This document shows, one piece after another, positions 45,061 through 54,100 of a stretch of 64,000 nt of DNA. Position numbers and translations under genes: made by a program. The stretch covers positions 1 to 64,000 of the forward strand of contig JAHDHL010000007.1 in the NCBI GenBank assembly GCA_020631355.1. Reading direction: 5' to 3'. The notes below the pieces were generated by a model. The model made no database searches and was not told where the DNA came from. It was given only the letters and a program-made list of their open reading frames with translations. The DNA comes from Saprospiraceae bacterium. GTDB taxonomy: Bacteria; Bacteroidota; Bacteroidia; Chitinophagales; Saprospiraceae. Every line of letters begins with the position of its first letter. Position 1 is the stretch's first letter.

Positions 45061-45100
45061 ACAACAAAAGCCTTATGGAATCCCATAAGGCTTTTGTTGT
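45061..45100. terminator. long perfect hairpin between convergent genes
   Basis: An 18-bp perfect stem (arm ACAACAAAAGCCTTATGG) with loop AATC, lying between the small lipoprotein and oppC. Each arm ends in CTTTTGTTGT, T-rich in both directions, so it can serve both genes. Confidence 0.8.
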
Positions 45101-45120
45101 CACGCATTAATCTGTGAATA

Positions 45121-46395
45121 TTACTGCTTCAGTCTCGGGTCAATCGCATCCGTAAGGCCTTCTCCAATCAAATTGAATAGGGTCACAGTAATAAAGATGG
45201 CGAACCCCGGGAATATGGCCAACCACCATGCCTTAGGAGCAGAACGTGATTGGGTCAGGAGTTGCCCCCAAGTATTCAATTCGATAGGAATACCGAATCC
45301 TAGGAATGACAGGAATGATTCCGTAAGGATTGCAGCCGCAATACCAAAAGCAACTGCAATAAATACAGGAGCCAAGGCATTGGGAATCGCATGTCTCAGC
45401 AATATCTTCCATCTCGGATATCCTAGTGCATATGCAGCTTCCACATATTCCAAGCTTCTAACCCTCAACAATTCAGCCCGTATGAAGCGTGCGATTCCTG
45501 TCCACCGAACCAATCCGATGACTCCCATCACCAAGAAGATTGAGGGAGGGAATACTGCCACAACGGACAATACCAATATCAGTACCGGAACAGAAACCAC
45601 GATTTCTATGAATCGTGTGATAATAATATCCATTGGAACCTTGACCTTATTATTCAACCAAGGAACAAAATCCATTGCCTTACCTAGTAAATTAGCCAGT
45701 ACAAATACGGCTAAGAATCCAAGTACTCCTGCAATGATGGACCATTCAAAGAATACCGAGAAATAGAATATTGCCAGAGGGAATGCTAAGATATTCATCA
45801 ATATACGCCCACGGGTCATCTTGAGTTGGTCATCTCCGAAAAAACCAGCCAGTGCCCCAAAGAATATTCCTATGAAAAATGCAATTCCCATGGATACGAT
45901 ACCAACCAGAAACGCAATTCTGGTTCCGTGAATCATACAAGCCAATACATCATTCCCTAATTTGTTCGTACCGAGCCAATGCCTCCATTGGGTAGAGCGA
46001 ACCTCTTGTTTATCGAATGGTCCCGCATAATTGGAATTATCATAATCCAATGTGGTATTCTTGTAGGGAACGGGTGGAAAAATAGCCCAATCGTATTCTA
46101 GGTCATTCCAAAGCGCATTATTGAATTCCTCCTGCCAATTCGCCAGTCCTAAATCAACGGCATACTCACGGAAAACCGGAAAATATATTCCGCTCTCATA
46201 CTTGCATACCAAGGGTTTATCATTGGATAGGAAATCAGCAAAAATGGCAATGAATGCCAGGAATATCACAATATATAGCGAATATAAAGCTCTCTTGTTC
46301 TTCATGAACTGTCGCTTTACATAAGACCAATAAGTCTGAGGAGCATCCTTACTATCCTCTGTTACTTCCTTTTCCTTTTTATTGAACAGCTTCAT
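45121..46395 (-). CDS. oligopeptide ABC transporter permease (OppC/DppC type), enlarged
   Basis: 424 residues against about 300 for typical OppC. N-terminal TM (ALYSLYIVIFLAFIAIFADF), a ~90-residue periplasmic insert rich in Trp and Tyr (residues about 60-150), HWLGTNKLGNDVLACMIHGT (the usual OppC post-insert motif), and the membrane domain with the EAA loop VEAAYALGYPRWKILLRHAI-PNALAP. A further stretch (ILAFPLAIFYFSVFFEWSII, GVLGFLAVFVLANLLGKAMD) adds hydrophobic spans not present in the E. coli protein. Third gene of the SBP-oppB-oppC operon; the ATPases OppD/F are not encoded here. Confidence 0.88.
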   Translation of the reverse strand: MKLFNKKEKEVTEDSKDAPQTYWSYVKRQFMKNKRALYSLYIVIFLAFIAIFADFLSNDKPLVCKYESGIYFPVFREYAVDLGLANWQEEFNNALWNDLEYDWAIFPPVPYKNTTLDYDNSNYAGPFDKQEVRSTQWRHWLGTNKLGNDVLACMIHGTRIAFLVGIVSMGIAFFIGIFFGALAGFFGDDQLKMTRGRILMNILAFPLAIFYFSVFFEWSIIAGVLGFLAVFVLANLLGKAMDFVPWLNNKVKVPMDIIITRFIEIVVSVPVLILVLSVVAVFPPSIFLVMGVIGLVRWTGIARFIRAELLRVRSLEYVEAAYALGYPRWKILLRHAIPNALAPVFIAVAFGIAAAILTESFLSFLGFGIPIELNTWGQLLTQSRSAPKAWWLAIFPGFAIFITVTLFNLIGEGLTDAIDPRLKQ

Positions 46396-46429
46396 CTTCT
46401 TCTTTCTGTTTCTTGTTTAGTTGGAAAGA

Positions 46430-47860
46430 TTACTTCTTACTGGAGTAAGTAATCCTTGGATCAACAAATGCATAAAGAATATCTGCAATTAGATAACCAA
46501 TCATTGTCAGTGTGGCTACCATCATTACAATGGTGAATACGACAGGAAAATCCTGCGCAACCATTGCATCCACTAACATCTTACCCATTCCCGGAATGGT
46601 AAAGATGACCTCAATCACTACCGATCCCGATATCATCAATGGGAAGATATTCGCAAAGATGGTAATGACGGGAAGTAATGAATTCCTAAATGCATGCTTC
46701 CAGATTACCTTGCTTTCTGGTAATCCTTTCGCTCTGGCTGTTCTGATGTAATCTTGTCTCAAAACGCCCAACATTCCACCTCTCATCTGTCTGGAGAGGA
46801 ATGCCAATGATCCATATGTCCAACAGAACAATGGAAGTATCAGGTGATGTATCCTTATACCCAATGCGGAGAAGAACGATTGTCCCTCAGCGGCCTCCGT
46901 ACCTACACCAAAAGCAGGAAACATCTGGATATATTGCGGATTACACAAAAAGATAATCAATAATGTAGCAATCCAGAAGTTAGGCAGGGAGTACAATATG
47001 AATAAGAATGTGGTCGTAATACCGTCTGCCATCGTTCCTTTCCGTATGGCAGAAAAGACCCCAAGGGGTACGGCTATGATATAGGTAAGAATAATGGATA
47101 TGATACTAATCAGCATCGTCCAGAAGATGTTATCACCAATTTTCTTGGCGATGGGCTTCCTATCCTGATAGGAAATACCAAAATCAAAACGGACGAATCT
47201 CGTTATCCATTGGTGATACCTATTATTGAAACCATACCAATTGAAACTCGGTATATATTTCTTCCAAGTAGTAGCATTCGACTTGACATTCTGGTAGCTG
47301 GATTTCAAGTCCGTTAGTGCAGGTACCAATACATTGAGTGTATCGTTGATTTTCGCAGTGGACTTATCCATCCTTTCCATTGCCAATTCCGTAAAAGAGG
47401 ACTCTCCTCCCCTCAAGTATAACTGACTTACATTATCCCTCAATCGGCTCCACGATCTGGAACTCACGGAATCGGGTTTGAATGTTAGGACGGTATTCTC
47501 GAATTGTTGTAATTGCTTGTAATACAAATCCACTTCATTCCAATTCCCGTATTCATTGGTCATGGCCTCCAGGGTTTCCCTATGGGCTTTTCTGTGGATT
47601 CTATAAATGGTATCGCAACTCGCTTGGGAAGAAATCGTGAAATAGAAAACCGGAAGGTTCATTCCCAGTTCTTTCCACTTCTTGATATATGCTTCTTCAC
47701 CGGATTTCTTATCATCCATACTTTCACCTCCAGACTGTTGGGTCAGAAGATTCAGTACGGGATCTCCCGGTGCATAGACTCCGAGCATAAAGACTACCAA
47801 GGAAATAACCAGTAGTGTCGGAACGAAAATGAAAAGCCGTTTGAGTATGTATCTAAACAT
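46430..47860 (-). CDS. oligopeptide ABC transporter permease (OppB/DppB type) with large periplasmic insert
   Basis: 476 residues against about 310 for typical OppB. N-terminal start MFRYILKRLFIFVPTLLVIS and the post-TM motif APGDPVLNLLTQQSGGES are normal. Residues about 55-225 form an extra, mostly helical, soluble segment (EEAYIKKWKELGMNLPVFYF, LYYKQLQQFENTVLTF, ELAMERMDKSTAKIND), placed after TM1 in the periplasm. The remaining membrane core has the EAA motif YIRTARAKGLPESKVIWKHA-FRNSLLPVI. The insert could contact substrate or the binding lipoprotein. A 17-bp hairpin separates it from the upstream binding-protein gene. Confidence 0.88.
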   Translation of the reverse strand: MFRYILKRLFIFVPTLLVISLVVFMLGVYAPGDPVLNLLTQQSGGESMDDKKSGEEAYIKKWKELGMNLPVFYFTISSQASCDTIYRIHRKAHRETLEAMTNEYGNWNEVDLYYKQLQQFENTVLTFKPDSVSSRSWSRLRDNVSQLYLRGGESSFTELAMERMDKSTAKINDTLNVLVPALTDLKSSYQNVKSNATTWKKYIPSFNWYGFNNRYHQWITRFVRFDFGISYQDRKPIAKKIGDNIFWTMLISIISIILTYIIAVPLGVFSAIRKGTMADGITTTFLFILYSLPNFWIATLLIIFLCNPQYIQMFPAFGVGTEAAEGQSFFSALGIRIHHLILPLFCWTYGSLAFLSRQMRGGMLGVLRQDYIRTARAKGLPESKVIWKHAFRNSLLPVITIFANIFPLMISGSVVIEVIFTIPGMGKMLVDAMVAQDFPVVFTIVMMVATLTMIGYLIADILYAFVDPRITYSSKK

Positions 47861-47882
47861 ATCTTAGGTATCAGTCAAACAC

Positions 47883-47917
47883 TCAACCGACCCAAGGAAA
47901 TTCCTTGGGTCGGTTGA
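47883..47917 (-). terminator. intercistronic hairpin between the binding protein and oppB
   Basis: A 17-bp perfect stem (arm TCAACCGACCCAAGGAA) with a minimal loop. It lacks a T-tract on the minus side, so it is more likely a partial terminator or an mRNA-stabilising structure that lets the binding protein be made in excess over the permeases. Confidence 0.55.
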
Positions 47918-47932
47918 ATGCGAATCAATAAA

Positions 47933-49840
47933 TTAGTCTTGTGTAATGGATGATACGGCATTGAAACCGTTAGGGTGGAAACCTTGTCGCAGACCCGTAC
48001 CATAGACATTGTCATATTTACGAGAAGCGGCTACCCTATTCCTTTGTACCACCAAAAAGATATAAGGGACCTCATCGTGAATCATCTTCTGAAGTTCCTT
48101 GTACATTCCGAAGCGAGTTTCATTATCAACGGTTTCCCTCAACTTATCAATCAATGCATCTGATTCAGGTGAGCCGAATCCTACATAATTGGAACCATCA
48201 GCATAGGACTTGGAGTGCCAGATTTGTGCAGGATCACTCTCTACCGGAGATGCTGCCCATCCACCGACATACAAATCGAAGTCTTTCTTATGAATCTTAT
48301 CAAGGAATGTAGCCCATTCCAAGATTCTGATATCTATCTCCACACCTATCTTGGATAGACCATCCTTGAAGATGATTGCGGATGACTTCCTACGATCATT
48401 ACCGTTATTGACATAAATCTTGAAGCTCAATTCCTCCAATTCTCCATCAATCTCCTTATCCAAGATACCATTACCATCAGAATCAGTCCATCCTGCTTCT
48501 TCCAATAAAGTCTTAGCTTGTTGAAGATTGTAGGCATATGGTTTGATATCACTATTGAATCTATTCTTGAATAATGGGTGAATGATATTGACCATTTGTT
48601 GTCCCAAACCGTACAATTCAGTCTTCACCACCTGCTTCACGTTCATTGCATGGGCCATGGCCTTACGAACCTTAACATCCGTTAGACGTGGGTCACGAGT
48701 ATTGATACCAATGTAATCATATGCGAACAATGGCGGAGCATCCATATCATACTTACCCAAGAAATCATTATCCAATTTCAATTCCTCAACAAACTGCTTA
48801 TTCGGAACTGCCTGCATCGCATCGATACTTTGTCCTCTCAATGCCACTACAGCAGTGGTCAAATCCGTAATCGTAGTATAAATCACCTCATCAGGATAAG
48901 CTTGGAACCAAGGATGGTCTGGATCATTTCCGTGAACTGCATCACCCCACCAATTTTCCTTTTTCTTCAAAACCAATCGCTCATTGGTATCCCATTTCAC
49001 GAACTCATATGGTCCTGAGCCAGAAATCTTTTCGAACTTGAATTCATCAGAATTGAAGAACTTGGCAAATTCCTTAAGGTTTGCATCGTTTTGTAATTCC
49101 TTGTTCTTTTCCTCATCCAAAAGGTCTTTCAAGGAGTAATTATCAAGGATATTCTGTGGGTCGTACACATAATCCGGAACAATCAATAGATTGTTACTGA
49201 TGGATGTCTCGGCACTCATGTACGGACGCTTACATACAACAGTGAATTTCTTAGGATTACTAGCATCCACTTCGATATCCTCAATATAATCCAGATATGG
49301 CTTCAAACGATCCACTGTCTCAATATCCGGGCTAAAGATAATTTTCAAGGAGAAAATCACATCCTCCGCAGTGATTGAACGTCCATTGTCCCACTTGGCT
49401 TCGGGACGAATTTCGAATACCATTCTGACCTTACCATCCTCTCCCTCGCTTATCGTAGCTCTTTCCTTTACCAATACGGGCACATATTCGTAAGTCTTAG
49501 GATCTAAATTATACAAGTACTGATGAGTAAGGAAACCCATGATGGTACTTTGGTTATCTGTCGCAGTTACAAAATTGATATGTTGTACATCTCCCAACTG
49601 GTGAATCCTCACCTTATTGGCAGTTTGCAATTCATCATCGCTCAGGGTGCGTTCAGGCAAATCCACATTGAACTCAAAATCGTCTCCATTGGAAGTCGAA
49701 CTTGGATCCGGATCACCTCCCTCATTCGTAGTGTCACCAGCACAACCTGTGAAAATAATACCTGCAGAGAGGCTCATCACAAGGGCAAGGAATAGGTTGC
49801 CCAGACGCCTGTATGGATTCGTTAATCTTGTTTCCTGCAT
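47933..49840 (-). CDS. peptide/oligopeptide-binding lipoprotein of ABC transporter
   Basis: 635 residues of the bacterial SBP family 5 (OppA/DppA). Lipobox IIFTGC (Cys about residue 33) anchors it; an acidic Ser/Gly linker follows. SBP_5 landmarks: VFEIRPEAKWDNGRSITAED, VIFSLKII, GSGPYEFVKWDTNERLVLKK, KVRKAMAHAMNVKQVVKTEL, LLEEAGWTDSDGNGILDKEI. Because of the lipid anchor and the diderm envelope it probably sits in the periplasm on the inner membrane or the outer membrane inner leaflet. It heads the operon with the two permeases. No ATPase genes follow, so these must be elsewhere. The 281-bp upstream gap is AT-rich and I find no consensus promoter. Confidence 0.9.
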   Translation of the reverse strand: MQETRLTNPYRRLGNLFLALVMSLSAGIIFTGCAGDTTNEGGDPDPSSTSNGDDFEFNVDLPERTLSDDELQTANKVRIHQLGDVQHINFVTATDNQSTIMGFLTHQYLYNLDPKTYEYVPVLVKERATISEGEDGKVRMVFEIRPEAKWDNGRSITAEDVIFSLKIIFSPDIETVDRLKPYLDYIEDIEVDASNPKKFTVVCKRPYMSAETSISNNLLIVPDYVYDPQNILDNYSLKDLLDEEKNKELQNDANLKEFAKFFNSDEFKFEKISGSGPYEFVKWDTNERLVLKKKENWWGDAVHGNDPDHPWFQAYPDEVIYTTITDLTTAVVALRGQSIDAMQAVPNKQFVEELKLDNDFLGKYDMDAPPLFAYDYIGINTRDPRLTDVKVRKAMAHAMNVKQVVKTELYGLGQQMVNIIHPLFKNRFNSDIKPYAYNLQQAKTLLEEAGWTDSDGNGILDKEIDGELEELSFKIYVNNGNDRRKSSAIIFKDGLSKIGVEIDIRILEWATFLDKIHKKDFDLYVGGWAASPVESDPAQIWHSKSYADGSNYVGFGSPESDALIDKLRETVDNETRFGMYKELQKMIHDEVPYIFLVVQRNRVAASRKYDNVYGTGLRQGFHPNGFNAVSSITQD

Positions 49841-50121
49841 ACTCTTATAATGGTTTTTATTGATTGAATTAAATGAGTGTGATTACTTAAATTAAAGATA
49901 AGTGTAATAATAGCGAGAATTCATCACTATTCGAAAATTTTACAGTTGATTTAAGGATTCCTCAACTAAAACGTCCAAATTCCATTTTCTATTTGATGGC
50001 TTCATATTCTGGTCAATTAGGTTAATATCCTATATGTTACTGATACAGATATGGATTATGGCAAGTAGATGATTCATCCATCAACTATAATCGCTAATTT
50101 GCACACTAAATCGAAATTTTC

Positions 50122-51030
50122 ATGGCTAACATTCTAATTGCCGGAGGTACAGGTTTAATCGGGAAAGTCCTTAGTCGTAAACTTAAGGACAAGGGACATG
50201 ATGTTTCGTTGCTTAGCCGCAGGGCCAATCCTGATGCTGAATTCCCTACCTACAAGTGGAATCTTCATACAGGTGAAATTGACTTGGATGCCCTTAAGAA
50301 TGTTGATCATATCATCAATCTCGCAGGTGCAGGCATCGCTGACCAACGATGGACCAATAAGAGAAAGAAAGCCCTGATTGATAGCCGAATTCATGGTGTA
50401 ACCGCATTCGCAAAGTACATTGTTGAGGGTGAACTACAACCCAAGTCCTACATATCAGCATCTGCCATAGGATTTTATGGACATCGTGAAAATGAAATCC
50501 TTACGGAGGATTCTCCCAGGGGTGAGGGATTCCTATCGGATTGTACCGTAGCATGGGAGAATGCGCTGGAAAAGTTATCCAAGACGGGTACACCAGTCGC
50601 TGCACTGAGAATCGGCATTGTTCTGACCGTTAAGGGAGGTGCATTGGAAAAAATGCTCCTACCTTTCAAATTCGGAACAGGCAATTGGTTCGGGAATGGA
50701 CAGCAAATCTATTCCTGGATACATGTTGATGATTTGTGTGATATGTTTGTCCATGTGCTTGAAAATAACCTAACGGGAACCTACAATGCCGTTGCACCCA
50801 ATCCTGTCTCCAACAAAGCAATGGCCTATGCCATAAAGGAAGCTAAAGATAAGCCATTCATCATGTTGCCTGTTCCTCAATTCACCCTGAGATTGGCCTT
50901 GGGTGAGATGGCTGACGTCGTCTTGCATGGCAATCATGTTTCAGCTAAGAAAATCATGGATTCGGGTTTTAGTTTCTCATTCCCTGATATTGTTCCTGCA
51001 TTGAAAGACTTATTCAATAATGAGAAATAA
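50122..51030 (+). CDS. TIGR01777 family NAD(P)-binding epimerase
   Basis: 302 residues, extended SDR (YfcH-like). N-terminal dinucleotide fold: ILIAGGTGLIGKVLSRKLKD, then NLAGAGIADQRWTNKRKKAL, the catalytic region SASAIGFYGHRENEILTEDS with Tyr and following GEGFLSDCTVAWE, LRIGIVLTVKGGALEKMLLP and YSWIHVDDLCDMF. The last ~45 residues form the DUF1731 C-terminal domain (LPVPQFTLRLALGEMADVVL). Substrate unknown. It has a near-consensus box (TAATTTG) shortly upstream. Monocistronic. Confidence 0.88.
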   Translation: MANILIAGGTGLIGKVLSRKLKDKGHDVSLLSRRANPDAEFPTYKWNLHTGEIDLDALKNVDHIINLAGAGIADQRWTNKRKKALIDSRIHGVTAFAKYIVEGELQPKSYISASAIGFYGHRENEILTEDSPRGEGFLSDCTVAWENALEKLSKTGTPVAALRIGIVLTVKGGALEKMLLPFKFGTGNWFGNGQQIYSWIHVDDLCDMFVHVLENNLTGTYNAVAPNPVSNKAMAYAIKEAKDKPFIMLPVPQFTLRLALGEMADVVLHGNHVSAKKIMDSGFSFSFPDIVPALKDLFNNEK

Positions 51031-51193
51031 CTTTTTTTATAAAAATATATTATTGATAGTAATCACCTATTAATCAAGTATTTACCAAACCAATACTACT
51101 TAACAATTTTCGTCCTCTCCAAATCCGTTCACAACCATATCCACATCGTCAGCATCAAAGGAAGTATATTATCATTTGGAAAAATAAACGACG

Positions 51194-54100
51194 ATGAAGC
51201 AGATTATTACACTTCTAATTGTAAGTCTAACTACCACTTTCCTTTTTTCCCAGAACGGCAAGGCTCAATTACAGAAAGCCTATCAGTCCTATGATGAAGC
51301 CGTCCCCCAAGAAAAGCTGTACCTACATACGGATAGGAGTTTGTACAAACCAGGAGAAACCATCTGGTTCAAAGCGTATCTGACAGATGCGAAACATTTA
51401 CCTAGTGAAACAAGTCCAATTGTCTACGCCCAACTCCTTAGTCCCAAAGGGAGTGTGGTACAGGAAATCAGGTTGATTCGTAAGAATGGAATCATTCATG
51501 GCGAATTCCCCCTTGGAGCCAATATTGCAGGTGGATTGTACAAAATCAGGGCCCATACCAACTGGATGAAAAACCAAGGTGAGCGTTTCTTTTTCGAAAA
51601 AGAAATCACCGTACAGGGGGTTGTACTACCCAGATTACTCATGAAACTCGATTTTGAAAAGGATGCCTACGGCCCTAATGACGAAGTAACTGCAGAATTG
51701 GATGTCAGGAGTTTGGATGATTTGCCCCTAGCCAGAAAATCGTTCAATGCTACTGTAGATTTAGACGGAAGCCGTTTCAAATCAATCGAGGGCCTAACCG
51801 ATAAGGAAGGAAAGGCAAAGATTACTTTCCAACTTCCCAAAACACTCAAGACCAATGATGCATTACTCAATATCCGATTCTTCCATGATGGCCAACAAGA
51901 ATCCATCAGTCGCTCCGTACCGATTGTACTGAATGATATTGATATCCAATTCTTTGCAGAAGGTGGCGATGTCATTTTGGGTATGGAGAATAAAATCGCT
52001 TTCAAGGCTTTGAATGAATTCGGTATGGCTGCTGATATTGCAGGTGAACTCATAAATGATAAGGGAACTGTCCTTACATCATTCGAATCATTCCATAAGG
52101 GAATGGGTGCATTCACATTCACTCCTGAAAAAGGACAGGATTATCGTCTCAGAATTACCCGCCCAGCCGGAATCGAAGATACCTATGCCCTACCCAAAAT
52201 CCTGGATCATGCTTTCGGATTAAGGGTGCTGAATCAGGATGAGGAAAAATTATACCTTAATGTCTATTCTCCGGAGCAACAGAGTGCCTATATCACCGGT
52301 TTCATTGCCGGCCAACTTCAGCAAGTATTTCCTATTACCCTAGAAGCCGGGAATAATAAAATCAACATACCTACCTCATCCATGCCTGTAGGTATTCTCC
52401 AACTGACCCTATTTGACAATCAACTAATGAATCATGCAGAGCGATTGGTTTTTGTGAATAAACACCGTAAAATCAGTGTTGACATCAAAACGGATAAGGA
52501 CAAGTACCTACCAAGGGAAAGTGTAAGCCTAAGTGTGTCCGTCAAGGATGAGGATGGAAAAGGTATTCCAGGAGATTTCTCCCTGGCTGTCATTGATGAC
52601 CAAATCCATACTTTCGCTGATGATAAGCAGGATAATATCCTTTCCTATCTTTTGATGAGTTCCGAACTGAAAGGTCAGGTGGAAGAACCGAACTTCTATT
52701 TCGACCCCAAGGAAGAAAAAGCTGATGATGCCATCGAATTGGTTATGATGACTCATGGCTGGAGAAGATTCCAATGGAGGGATATCCTAGAATTCAATGA
52801 TAAGAAACTAGACCAATTCGTTGTTCATCAACCGGATGAACTCGTAGCCAGTGGTCGTTTGCTTGTGGACGGAGCACCTGTATCCGGTGCAAGGGTCTGG
52901 CTTCAGGACCATTCCCAATTCTCAAGAACGGATAAGAATGGTTATTTCTCTTTCACGAATGTTTCCTTACCCGCCCAAGTAGAAACCAGGTATAGGGGCT
53001 TAAAAGCGAATACAACCATTTATTACTACTCATCCAGCAGGGTGAAAGCCAAGCCTAAGAAAAACAACCAGATTTATGCCAATGGTGTCTACAAGGGCAG
53101 ACTCATTGATGAGACCGGCGAACCGATGATTGGTGCCAATATCAATATTAAGGGAACCGACAAGGGAACCGTATCCGATATAGATGGTAATTATTCCATA
53201 GAGGCCAATCCCGGTGATGTATTGGTGGTGAATTACATCGGATACAAACCCATGGAATTCACCATAGAGAATGTCAAGAATCAGCCCATCGCCTTGGTCG
53301 AAAAGGAAGAAGCACTCAAGATGGATGATTTTGTAGAGGAAGTTGCCGAGGTTGAAGTAGAGGATGAGGAAGCCATTTTGGAACCCGCGCCTGCGGATGA
53401 ACCTATCTTTGCCGTAGCGGATGAAAAAGAACAATTGGCTCAAAGAATGGATGGTAAGGACAAAAAATTCAAAGCTGAGAATAAACGAGTGGCAGAAAAA
53501 CCTGCTGCCATGGTCATGCAAGCGGATGCCATAGCATTGAATGAGGTTGTGGTAGCAGGTGTGGCAAGCGGAAAAGCCAATATGGCGGCCAATGCATTAC
53601 AAGGTAGAGTCGCCGGGGTACAGATTCAATCTGCCCCCAATGCTCCCGGATACTTCTTTGAAACGGCTCCGGGATTCAATATGCCCAATTTATACTTTAC
53701 CAATGTAGGTCGTACGCAAGTACAATTCCACAATGCGAGGCAGTTTTATGCTCCCGTTTACAACCAGCAGCAAATCAAGGCAACCAATGGTACTGATAGA
53801 AGAAAAACACTATTCTGGGTTCCTAATGTCAAAACGGACAACAAGGGTAAGTATGAATGTACCTTTTCCAATAGTGATGAGGAAAGCACTTTCAGAATCG
53901 TCATGGAGGGGATTTCTGACAAGGGACAGGTCATTAGGCATGAGAGTACCTACTCCACCCAGAAAGCAGTATCCATGATTTCCAAGATGCCTGTGGCTGT
54001 AACACATGGAGACACCTTATTGGTACCTGTTGCGATTAAGAATAACTTAGAAAGCACCCTTGCGGGAACATTCTTCGCCACCAATATTTATGGTATGATT

